A stretch of 26,878 nucleotides of DNA from CAZZKE01 sp964655005 (GTDB lineage: Bacteria > Pseudomonadota > Alphaproteobacteria > Rhodospirillales > JABHCV01). The notes beneath the pieces were generated by a model. It had not been told where the DNA came from. It saw only the letters and a list, made by a program, of their open reading frames with translations, and did no database searches. The stretch lies in contig CAZZKE010000040.1 in assembly GCA_964655005.1 (NCBI GenBank), positions 1 to 26,878 of the forward strand, given 5' to 3'. Both the position numbers and the translations under genes were made by a program. Of the stretch, positions 16,504-23,387 are shown piece after piece (position 1 is the stretch's first letter; every line of letters begins with the position of its first letter).

Positions 16504-16512
16504 CCCCCCCCC
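16504..16512 (-). promoter_or_regulatory. G9 run forming the ribosome site of the sensor gene
   Basis: Read on the minus strand, the ribosome site is GAGGGGGGGGG followed by only AT before the ATG. The nine-G homopolymer supplies the anti-Shine-Dalgarno pairing and ends 2 nt before the start codon, which is unusually close. Effective spacing depends on which Gs pair, and run length could change by slippage. Confidence 0.5.
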
Positions 16513-16645
16513 TCGGGCAGCTATGTACCCGCCGAAAAGTGGCACATCTCCGTGTGCCGAGCCACCAGATTGCGACGCCATCACAGCTACCAGACGCCTA
16601 AGGTAACACCGCCGGTGTCCAGTGGTCCATGTTCAAATTGAGTCC

Positions 16646-16665
16646 ATGTTACCAAGTCGGAACAT
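16646..16665. promoter_or_regulatory. Activator-site candidate 1 (imperfect inverted repeat)
   Basis: ATGTTACC, 4-nt spacer, CGGAACAT. The two 8-bp arms match at 6 of 8 positions. It has the same layout (8-4-8) as the two sites downstream, and its centre lies about 233 bp upstream of the sigma-54 -24 element. Confidence 0.45.
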
Positions 16666-16701
16666 ATCAAAAATTATCATTAGTCGTGATTTGTCCCGAC
16701 C

Positions 16702-16721
16702 ATGTTACCAAAAAGTAACGC
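16702..16721. promoter_or_regulatory. Activator-site candidate 2 (GTTAC repeat)
   Basis: ATGTTACC, AAAA, AGTAACGC. The core GTTAC and GTAAC pair perfectly across the spacer. Its centre lies 56 bp from candidate 1 and about 177 bp upstream of the -24 element, the usual range for NtrC-family activator sites. Confidence 0.55.
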
Positions 16722-16794
16722 AGAATATTGATGTTAAACCATCAAGTATCTGATTTTGCTGCATTTATTGAGGAAGTTACTAAAACTTAGCCAA

Positions 16795-16812
16795 TGTTAC
16801 CTTTTGGTAACA
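16795..16812. promoter_or_regulatory. Activator-site candidate 3 (perfect palindrome)
   Basis: TGTTACC and GGTAACA arms separated by TTTT: a perfect 7-bp inverted repeat. The centre is about 85 bp upstream of the sigma-54 -24 element. It is the best-conserved of three related repeats and the probable high-affinity site for the regulator encoded at 12709-14130. Further half-sites (GGTAACA at 16602-16608, GTTAC at 16776-16780) occur in the same gap. Confidence 0.65.
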
Positions 16813-16887
16813 AAAATCATCCCGATAACCTGGTTACGGCCTCCCGTCTTGAGGCAAATCCCTTGAATTTACGTGGTTATGCAAGTT

Positions 16888-16903
16888 TGGCACGGTTGTT
16901 GCT
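16888..16903 (+). promoter_or_regulatory. Sigma-54 promoter of the molybdoenzyme operon
   Basis: TGGCACGGTTGTTGCT matches the sigma-54 consensus TGGCACG-N4-TTGCW at every defined position. The invariant GG (16889-16890) and GC (16901-16902) are correctly spaced, so transcription should start near 16914. That leaves a leader of about 114 nt before the ATG at 17028. The match, the upstream palindromes and the divergent sigma-54 activator gene support each other. Confidence 0.85.
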
Positions 16904-17027
16904 GTTTCTGATTTTGCCGCTGGCGCGTTGGTTGTGGGTTTTGCCGGTGTTTGCGGCATGGGGGGCGGTTCTTCCGTCCATAGTGCCCGGAAAATCGGGC
17001 GAGGATGTATTTTTTAGGGGAGTCAGC

Positions 17028-17756
17028 ATGAGCCATTCCTTTGGTTTGCAGGCGGATCCGTCGTTCGGCGTACCGGGAAAGAAGCGCTGGGCCATGGTCA
17101 TTGATCTTAGGCGGTGTATCGGGTGCATGGCGTGTGTATGCGCCGACAAGGCAGAATTTGACGTTCCGCTGGGGGTCTGGCGAACAACGGTCAAGGTAGT
17201 CAGTACCGGGCGTTATCCAAACTCCAAGAGACATTTCATGCCGAGATTATGCAATCATTGCGATAATCCGCCATGTGTCCGCAACTGTCCGACGGAAGCG
17301 ACCTACAAGCATGAGGACGGATTTGTCCTGCAGCGCTACGAGCGCTGCATCACTTGCCGGACCTGTATCGCGGCGTGTCCTTACAACGCGCGTCATGTGC
17401 TTCCGAATAGCCGCCAGCGGGTAAAGATTGGCGGTGTGGTCGATAAGTGCACCTTCTGCGACCACCGGGTGCAGAAGGGGATGCTTCCGGCATGTGTGCA
17501 GACCTGTATTGGCCGGGCCCGCATTTTCGGCGATGTAAATGATCCCAACAGCGAGGTCGCAAAGCTTGTCGCAAAATTCAAAACCGTGGTTTTGAAGGCC
17601 GACAAGGGGACCAAACCACAGGTTTATTACATAAAGCCTGACCGTGTGCAGCTCGACCAGGGCCTTAGCGCGCCTCGTTCGGCGGCCGCCAAACGTGATG
17701 CGGATGCGTTTTATCGTCACAACAGGGGCAGCCGGTTCTTCGGCGGCGTAATTTAG
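17028..17756 (+). CDS. Four-cluster ferredoxin subunit (B) of an unassigned molybdoenzyme
   Basis: A 242-residue DmsB/TtrB/PsrB-type electron-transfer subunit. Cysteine groups II-IV are standard: C75-x2-C78-x4-C83-x3-C87; C107-x2-C110-x2-C113-x3-C117; and C141-x2-C144-x11-C156-x3-C160. Group I is abnormal: C30-x2-C33-x2-C36-x3-D40, with Asp where the fourth cysteine belongs and an extra cysteine at 38. The start at 17028 has AGGGGAG 5 nt upstream. The frame is open back to 16794, but that codon lies upstream of the sigma-54 promoter, so the longer version would not be made from it. No signal is present; it would be exported with the Tat-bearing catalytic subunit. Confidence 0.85.
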   Translation: MSHSFGLQADPSFGVPGKKRWAMVIDLRRCIGCMACVCADKAEFDVPLGVWRTTVKVVSTGRYPNSKRHFMPRLCNHCDNPPCVRNCPTEATYKHEDGFVLQRYERCITCRTCIAACPYNARHVLPNSRQRVKIGGVVDKCTFCDHRVQKGMLPACVQTCIGRARIFGDVNDPNSEVAKLVAKFKTVVLKADKGTKPQVYYIKPDRVQLDQGLSAPRSAAAKRDADAFYRHNRGSRFFGGVI

Positions 17757-17768
17757 AGGAGATATGCA

Positions 17769-18644
17769 ATGTTTGAATATATGCCATATAACGTCGCGCC
17801 GTGGGCTACGGAACTGTCGGTTTATTTCTTTCTTATCGGCATGGCTGCGATGACCTTTGTACTTTCCGCTGCGCCCAACGTGTTCGGTGGGGCGGCGACA
17901 TCACTTTCTACGGTTCAAAAACCGGGGCTGGTGATAACGCTCGTGATTATCGCGGTCTGCGGCGTCCTGCTGATAGACGATCTTGGGCAGCCGACCCGGT
18001 TTCTTAATGTACTGATCTATTTCCATGCCAGTTCACCGCTTTCATGGGGGTCACTGTTTTTGATCCTGTTTGTCGGAAGTATCGTCCTGTTCGGCTGGGG
18101 CCTGATTGGCGGTTCACCTAAAATCCTCAAGCCAGTCGGAATTATCGGCAGTATTTTTGCCTTGCTCATGCCGCTGTATACCGGCGTTGACTTGATGGCC
18201 AACCAGTCCCGCGAGGTTTGGGCAACGCCGCTTATTCCGATCCTGTTTGTGGCTCTGTCGGGAACTTCCGGCGCCGCCCTGATGTCGGTTCTGGTGCTTG
18301 TGCGCCCCGAAAAAGATGGCGCTGCGGTGTCGCTGTTGCGAACCATCATAATGGTATCCGTGGGTATTACTCTGGTTTTGTTCCTTATCGAAGTTATCAA
18401 CCTTACATACGGTAGCGCCGAGGAACAGGCCGCGTGGCAGGCGATAAACACTGAAATGGGGGGCCGTTTCTGGTTCATGACGCTGGTGATCGGCATTTTG
18501 GCGCCTTTGATTCTACTTGTTTCATCCAAAATTGCCAAAAATCCGGCGATTGTCGCGGTTGCGGGCATAGCCGGCGTGATCGGTGCTTATGCCTTCCGTG
18601 ATGTGTTGCTTGTCGCCGGGCAACTGCCCCAATTGTATTTCTAG
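17769..18644 (+). CDS. NrfD/PsrC-type quinone-interacting membrane subunit (C)
   Basis: A 291-residue integral membrane protein with about eight hydrophobic helices (for example ELSVYFFLIGMAAMTFVLSAAPNVF, GLVITLVIIAVCGVLLIDDLG and WGSLFLILFVGSIVLFGWGLIGG). The DDLGQPTRFLNVLIYFHASSPLSWGS segment after the second helix is diagnostic of the NrfD/PsrC family, which exchanges electrons between quinone and a periplasmic ferredoxin subunit. The ATG has AGAGGAG upstream and follows the B gene by 12 nt. B-C-A order is the same as in ttrBCA. The direction of electron flow cannot be deduced. Confidence 0.88.
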   Translation: MFEYMPYNVAPWATELSVYFFLIGMAAMTFVLSAAPNVFGGAATSLSTVQKPGLVITLVIIAVCGVLLIDDLGQPTRFLNVLIYFHASSPLSWGSLFLILFVGSIVLFGWGLIGGSPKILKPVGIIGSIFALLMPLYTGVDLMANQSREVWATPLIPILFVALSGTSGAALMSVLVLVRPEKDGAAVSLLRTIIMVSVGITLVLFLIEVINLTYGSAEEQAAWQAINTEMGGRFWFMTLVIGILAPLILLVSSKIAKNPAIVAVAGIAGVIGAYAFRDVLLVAGQLPQLYF

Positions 18645-18667
18645 AAGCCAGAACAGGGATTAACATC

Positions 18668-21349
18668 ATGAACAAAATCATGAAAACCGGGTTTTCCGTC
18701 AGTCGTCGTGGATTCATGAAACTGGGCGGAGCCGCCGCCGCCGTCGGCGCGACGTTGGAAAGTACGCATCTTGCCGCCATGGAACAGGACCTGGGGGGGC
18801 AGGATTTCTCGCCCACCACCAACCAGAAACGCAAGTCGGTTCCATACACATGCATGGCGTGCAATATCGAAGATGGCGGCATCGCCTACGTGGAAAACGA
18901 CCGCGTAGTCAAGCTGGAAGGCAACGTTAAACATCCCAATACCCGCGGCAAGTTGTGCGCCAAGGGTAATTCGGGGTTCCTTCATATATACGATCCTGAC
19001 CGCATCATGACGCCGTTGCTACGTACCGGCAAACGCGGCGAGGGCAAGTGGAAGCGTATTTCCTACGATGAGGCGACGACAATTCTTGCCGACAAGCTGC
19101 GTCAGGTTATCGAGCGTTCGATTAAGGAAAACGATCCGGCTATCCGAAACGAAATCGTTTTCAAGTATGGCCGCGACCGGACCGGTGGAGCGGTTGGCCG
19201 TTTCATGAATGCGCTTGGTTCAACTACCACCATAAACCATACCAATATATGCGAGTCTTCGAAGAAAGTGGGGCTTGAGCCGTCCTGGGGGCCGGATATT
19301 GAATCCTGCGACTGGGCCAACGCAAAATATATCCTCAACTTCGGCTCCAATATTCTCGAAGCGGCGTATTTTATGAACCCCAATTCCCAGCGTTGTGTTG
19401 ACGGTGTTGTCAACAACAAGGCCAAGCTGGTGACTTTCGATGTCCGGATGTCGAACACCGCCGGATACTCGGATGAATGGTTCGCGCCCTATCCCGGCAC
19501 CGATTCGGCGATTGCGCTGGCTATGTGCAACGTGATTATTAACGAAGGATTGCATGACGCCGACTTCATAAACAACTGGACCAATGTCACGGTTGACCAG
19601 TTGAAGGATCACCTGAAGAAGTTCACCCCCGAGTTCGCCGAACAGGAATCCGGCGTTTCGGCCAAGGATATCCGGCGGATAGCCCGCGAATTTGCAACCA
19701 CCAAACCGGCTACCCTGTTTACCTATCGTGGCCCGTGCAAGCACCTGTGGGGTTCCTACAACGAAGCCGCCTGTATGTTGCTGCCGATCATCACCGGCAA
19801 CATAGAGGCCAAGGGCGGTTACTGTCTGCCCCGTGGCATGGGCTGGCCGCAACCGGCCCCGGTGCCGGAGAAAGGCAAGGTTCCCAGTCTTATGGCGGCG
19901 CCGCCGTTGTATCCGCTGGCCTCGCATCACGTTTCGACGATGGCTCCGTATTTTGTCAAAAAGGGAGAGGCCAAGGTGTCGGTATGGTTATCCTATTACG
20001 ACAATCCAATTTACACCTATCCGTCCAACCATTTCTGGAAGGATGTCCTGACCGATGAGGGCCTGGTGCCGTTTTTTGCCAGCTTCAGTTGCTTCATGTC
20101 GGAAACGGCGGAAAATGCGGACCTTATTATCCCGGATGTGACCTATCTTGAGCGCCATGATCCGGAGTCGATGCCAAGCGGGCTTTATCCCTGCCTGTCA
20201 ATTCGGCAGCCGGTAATCAAGCCCCTTGGCGGCACCCAGGAGTTCCGCCAGACGATGATTGACGTGGCTGCCAAGATAGATCCCGATGGCTCGCTTGATG
20301 TCAAAAAGTACTTTGCCTTCAATTCCGTAGAAGACTGGATGCGGGGACATTTCGACAATATTCCAGGGCTTAAGGAGGCCGGCGGATACGATACCCTCAA
20401 GAGGGACGGGGTATGGCCGATCTATGGGGAAGTCGACAAGAACACGGCCAAGATAGTCGATAAAAACGGCAATGAGGTCGTTGCGGAATACGGTCTGCAC
20501 AAAAAACAGTTGTCAACTGCCGATATGGACGGTGCCGAAGTCGATGTAAACGGTACCATCCGCAAGGGCGAAAACGCCATCGGTGTCCGGATCAATGGTC
20601 GCAACTTTGTCGGATTCGGAACTCCTTCGCGCAAGATTGAAGTCTACAAGGCAAGCTACAAGAAATACGGCTTCCATCCGCTGCCGATGTACAAGCGGAT
20701 ACCGTCACGCGATAAAAACAAGGACGATATGGTGCTTGTCACCTACAAGGTTAACGTCCACACCCAAAGCCGGACGGCATCGCTGAAGTACCTCGCCGAG
20801 ATATATCACAAGAACCCAGCCTGGATTAATAGCACGGCGGCGGCGGCGCGCGGGATAAAGGACGGCGACCTGATCCGCGTTTCATCCGGGCTCGGATACC
20901 TTGTTACGCGAGCCCATGTGACCGAAGGTATCAACCCCGAAGTGATCGCCATTTCGACCGCTTGCGGCCATTCGGCCTATGGCCGCGTTGCCCAGGCCAA
21001 ACGGGCGGCGAAGGGGGCCGAATGGTCTCTGGGCGGGGATGTTGATTCCGCCGATAACCTGTGGTGGGACGACAAGGGTGTCCATCCAAATCCGATTATC
21101 CATCTTTCCGTCGATCCGATCGGCGGCTCACAAGGATGGTTCGACACTGTGGTTACCGTTTCCAAGGCCCGGTCGGGCGACAAGTATGGTGACGTCAAGG
21201 TCAGCGTTGAACAGTCGATGAAGGATTACGACCATACTTTGCGTTACGCCTATAACGGTGATTTGCATCGCGCCAGTCACGAAAAAGAAGTGGATATCGA
21301 CTGGAACAATCTTCCCAAGCCGTCTCTTGACGGCGGCAGCGGGGAATAA
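18668..21349 (+). CDS. Tat-exported molybdopterin catalytic subunit (A), substrate unknown
   Basis: An 893-residue DMSO reductase-superfamily subunit. A Tat signal occupies residues 1-37 (SRRGFMKLGG then an Ala-rich core). The N-terminal Fe-S motif is C62-x2-C65-x3-D69-x27-C97: exact family spacing but Asp replaces the third cysteine. The probable Mo ligand is C195 (NICESSKKVG). Mo-bisPGD blocks include ILNFGSNILE, LVTFDVRMSNTAGYSDEWFAPYPGTDSAIALAM, and the C-terminal domain from about residue 690 (LVTYKVNVHTQSRTASLKYLAEI). It resembles the ArrA/TtrA/PsrA-type clade, but length and motif do not match one I can name; phenylacetyl-CoA oxidoreductase-like enzymes are another candidate. It lies 23 nt after the NrfD gene. 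Confidence 0.87.
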   Translation: MNKIMKTGFSVSRRGFMKLGGAAAAVGATLESTHLAAMEQDLGGQDFSPTTNQKRKSVPYTCMACNIEDGGIAYVENDRVVKLEGNVKHPNTRGKLCAKGNSGFLHIYDPDRIMTPLLRTGKRGEGKWKRISYDEATTILADKLRQVIERSIKENDPAIRNEIVFKYGRDRTGGAVGRFMNALGSTTTINHTNICESSKKVGLEPSWGPDIESCDWANAKYILNFGSNILEAAYFMNPNSQRCVDGVVNNKAKLVTFDVRMSNTAGYSDEWFAPYPGTDSAIALAMCNVIINEGLHDADFINNWTNVTVDQLKDHLKKFTPEFAEQESGVSAKDIRRIAREFATTKPATLFTYRGPCKHLWGSYNEAACMLLPIITGNIEAKGGYCLPRGMGWPQPAPVPEKGKVPSLMAAPPLYPLASHHVSTMAPYFVKKGEAKVSVWLSYYDNPIYTYPSNHFWKDVLTDEGLVPFFASFSCFMSETAENADLIIPDVTYLERHDPESMPSGLYPCLSIRQPVIKPLGGTQEFRQTMIDVAAKIDPDGSLDVKKYFAFNSVEDWMRGHFDNIPGLKEAGGYDTLKRDGVWPIYGEVDKNTAKIVDKNGNEVVAEYGLHKKQLSTADMDGAEVDVNGTIRKGENAIGVRINGRNFVGFGTPSRKIEVYKASYKKYGFHPLPMYKRIPSRDKNKDDMVLVTYKVNVHTQSRTASLKYLAEIYHKNPAWINSTAAAARGIKDGDLIRVSSGLGYLVTRAHVTEGINPEVIAISTACGHSAYGRVAQAKRAAKGAEWSLGGDVDSADNLWWDDKGVHPNPIIHLSVDPIGGSQGWFDTVVTVSKARSGDKYGDVKVSVEQSMKDYDHTLRYAYNGDLHRASHEKEVDIDWNNLPKPSLDGGSGE

Positions 21350-21427
21350 GGTCGGCGGTGGACCACCACGTGGGACCACGGCCACTCTCCCTGGCGGGAT
21401 AATTGAACGTCTAAGGAATAATAAAAA

Positions 21428-22195
21428 ATGGACAACACGCAAAAACCGTTTTCCCCTTCAGCCTCCGTGTCTTTGGCCCCATCCAAAGAACCGGATTCGT
21501 CCCGTGCAAGTGGCGCACTTGCACGGGGCGGGATATTTTCTCTTCTCGGCAGGTGTCTTGAATACGAGGTGGATGCAGAATTTCTCTCTTTGTTGCGAGG
21601 TGTTCTGGTTGACGCGTTTGCCGATGCGGGTATCGTTATGGGAAAAAAATTCATGTCCGCAGACGCCGCCGAATTACTCGAAGAACTGGCCGAGGAGTAT
21701 ACTGGTCTGTTCGTTGCCCCGGGCGGAGTTCTGCCTTATGCCTCGGTGTTTGAAACAGGCAAGTTTTTCCAGGAACAGAGCGATCGTGCGGCAGCCTCCT
21801 ATAGGGAAGCCGGGCTTGAATACAAGGCCCTCTACAGCGGTGAATTCCCGGATCATTTGGGGACCATGTTGTCATTTATCGGACGCCTTTCCGAGGCCGA
21901 GGCCGAGGCGCTGAATGCCGGTGATACGCAACGGGCGGATATTTTAAGAGACCGGTGGCAGAAATTTATTCTTGGCGAGGTTGGCTCGTGGTCAATTGGC
22001 TGGTGCCGACGGGCCGGCGAATGCGCCCGGCACGAGTTCTACATAAAAATACTGAAGCTGGCCGAGGTCGTACTTTGGGACGAAATATCAGATCTGGCCG
22101 ACAGAAAAACCCTGAAAAAACTGAAAGAGCTAAATGCCAGAGAGCCGGTCAGGCTTGATTACGACGCCGATTTCAGAAAAGCATCCGGTCTTTAG
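21428..22195 (+). CDS. TorD-family molybdoenzyme chaperone
   Basis: A 255-residue cytoplasmic all-helical chaperone. The family signature is EEYTGLFVAPGGVLPYASVF (residues about 92-112), followed by the EYKALYSGEFPDHLGTMLSFIGRLSEAEA block where other members have the hallmark PDHL. TorD-like proteins bind the Tat signal and apo-catalytic subunit and aid molybdenum-cofactor insertion before export. Its partner is probably the subunit encoded 78 nt upstream. The N-terminal 25 residues are Ser/Pro-rich and look disordered. The coding sequence at 21501-21527 contains a perfect long hairpin. The gap before it has no terminator-like hairpin with a T-run. Confidence 0.87.
   Translation: MDNTQKPFSPSASVSLAPSKEPDSSRASGALARGGIFSLLGRCLEYEVDAEFLSLLRGVLVDAFADAGIVMGKKFMSADAAELLEELAEEYTGLFVAPGGVLPYASVFETGKFFQEQSDRAAASYREAGLEYKALYSGEFPDHLGTMLSFIGRLSEAEAEALNAGDTQRADILRDRWQKFILGEVGSWSIGWCRRAGECARHEFYIKILKLAEVVLWDEISDLADRKTLKKLKELNAREPVRLDYDADFRKASGL
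21501..21527 (+). repeat. Perfect 12-bp inverted repeat inside the chaperone gene
   Basis: Arms CCCGTGCAAGTG (21501-21512) and CACTTGCACGGG (21516-21527) are separated by GCG. In RNA the stem could extend outward by about five more G-C and G-U pairs. It is 74 nt into the gene and is not followed by a T-run (GCGGGATATTTTC follows). It could act as an RNA stability or translation element, or as an operator. Confidence 0.75.
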
Positions 22196-22208
22196 GGGGC
22201 TTGTTTCG

Positions 22209-23381
22209 ATGACCGACGGGAAAAGAAAAAAAAAGGTTATGCTGGTTGAAGGTTCCGGGCGCGGCTTCCTGACCCATTATGCCCATGCCCTTGCCATGGG
22301 GCTTGGCGAAGGCAATATTGATGTCCTGCTGGTTACCGGACAGCGTGACGAGATGGCCGGTTGGGAAGTTCCTTTCCGCAAGACGGTCTGCCGGTTCAAG
22401 GGGTGGTTTTTCTGGTTTTACCTGATCGCAAGGGTCCGTGATTTTCGTCCTGATGTGGTCCATATACAATGGGTTAACCGCCCGCTGGCGGCCTATCTGT
22501 TCGTCCAGTGGTTAAAGAAAATCGGGATTGGGACGGTTTATACTCCGCATAACCTGCTGCCCCACCGTGGCTGGTGGCTCACCTTGCCGGTGTTCCGCGC
22601 CCTGTACGGAGCCGTTGACAGAATTGTCGCACGCGATTCCCATATTGCCTGGGGAATTGAAGACATTCTCGGAATTCACAACAATCGTTCGGTATATATA
22701 CCGGGAAGCCCCAACCTTATGGCCCATCCAACCGCGCCCCGCCGTCCGGTATCGGGACTTGCCGGGCGGCGTAAAGAAGAACTTCGTCTGCTGTTTTTTG
22801 GCCATGGCTCTGCTCGCAAGGGACTCGAGGAATTACTGCGGGCTCTGTCGGCGCGGCCATGTAACAAAAGAGTTCATCTGGTGATTGCCGGCGAGGGGGT
22901 TATCGAGAAATTATCTTGGAAAGTACTCGCCGATGCGAGAGAGCGTCTGTGCATAACGCTTCTTGATCGCTACATCGACCCGGCGGAAGTACCGGTTCTT
23001 TTCTCACAGAGCGACCTGTTGCTCATGCCATATGTGAAGCAGTGCAAGAGCCCGCTGACCGACCTTGCCGCCGCTTTCTCCCTGCCCGTACTACGATCCT
23101 GCCGTGTCGATGCGGCGAGGTTCATAGAAGGATTGCACGGCGTTACTTTTGAAGGCGAAAATGCCGACGCATTCACCGAAACTCTAACCGGTCTGGTCGA
23201 GGACCCACCCCGTATCGCTTCCATGCGAGAGGCAATGACACGGGAAGAGTCGGTGTCTGTGGCGATAAACAGATTGGCTGAAAGTCATGAACATATGTAC
23301 TCTGACATTAAAAAATCACCCATCGCATCACCCATAGCCGGGCTGAAAATAATTGAAGAATCAACAGCTAACAGGGGGTAG
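22209..23381 (+). CDS. GT4-type glycosyltransferase inside the molybdoenzyme operon
   Basis: A 390-residue GT-B-fold glycosyltransferase of the GT1/GT4 type. The N-domain has the Gly-rich nucleotide side (LVEGSGRGFLTHYAHALAMGLG), PDVVHIQWVNRPLAAYL and VYTPHNLLPH. The C-domain has LLFFGHGSARKGLEELLRALS, LVIAGEG, and a donor-binding region FSQSDLLLMPYVKQCKSPLTDLAAAFSLPVL. The usual E-x7-E is not obvious. The ATG at 22209 is preceded by AGGGGG overlapping the previous stop; homology begins there. An A9 run lies at codons 6-9. Why a sugar transferase belongs here is unknown; it is tightly packed (13 nt) behind the chaperone gene. Confidence 0.82.
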   Translation: MTDGKRKKKVMLVEGSGRGFLTHYAHALAMGLGEGNIDVLLVTGQRDEMAGWEVPFRKTVCRFKGWFFWFYLIARVRDFRPDVVHIQWVNRPLAAYLFVQWLKKIGIGTVYTPHNLLPHRGWWLTLPVFRALYGAVDRIVARDSHIAWGIEDILGIHNNRSVYIPGSPNLMAHPTAPRRPVSGLAGRRKEELRLLFFGHGSARKGLEELLRALSARPCNKRVHLVIAGEGVIEKLSWKVLADARERLCITLLDRYIDPAEVPVLFSQSDLLLMPYVKQCKSPLTDLAAAFSLPVLRSCRVDAARFIEGLHGVTFEGENADAFTETLTGLVEDPPRIASMREAMTREESVSVAINRLAESHEHMYSDIKKSPIASPIAGLKIIEESTANRG

Positions 23382-23387
23382 GACGCT

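Noticed and set aside
16537..16560. A second sigma-54-like box (TGGCAC at about 16540)
   Set aside because: The -12 element is absent at the required spacing, and it points into DNA with no gene start close by.
16794..17027. Upstream extension of the ferredoxin gene with a hydrophobic stretch (LLLFLILPLARWLWVLPVF)
   Set aside because: The ATG at 16794 lies inside the perfect palindrome and upstream of the sigma-54 promoter; a strong ribosome site serves the ATG at 17028. The hydrophobic stretch is translated promoter DNA.
18668..21349. Naming the enzyme arsenite oxidase (ArxA), tetrathionate reductase (TtrA) or phenylacetyl-CoA oxidoreductase (PadB)
   Set aside because: Gene order fits ttr, the sensors fit aio/arx, and size may fit pad, but the Fe-S motif differs and no substrate residue can be identified by eye.
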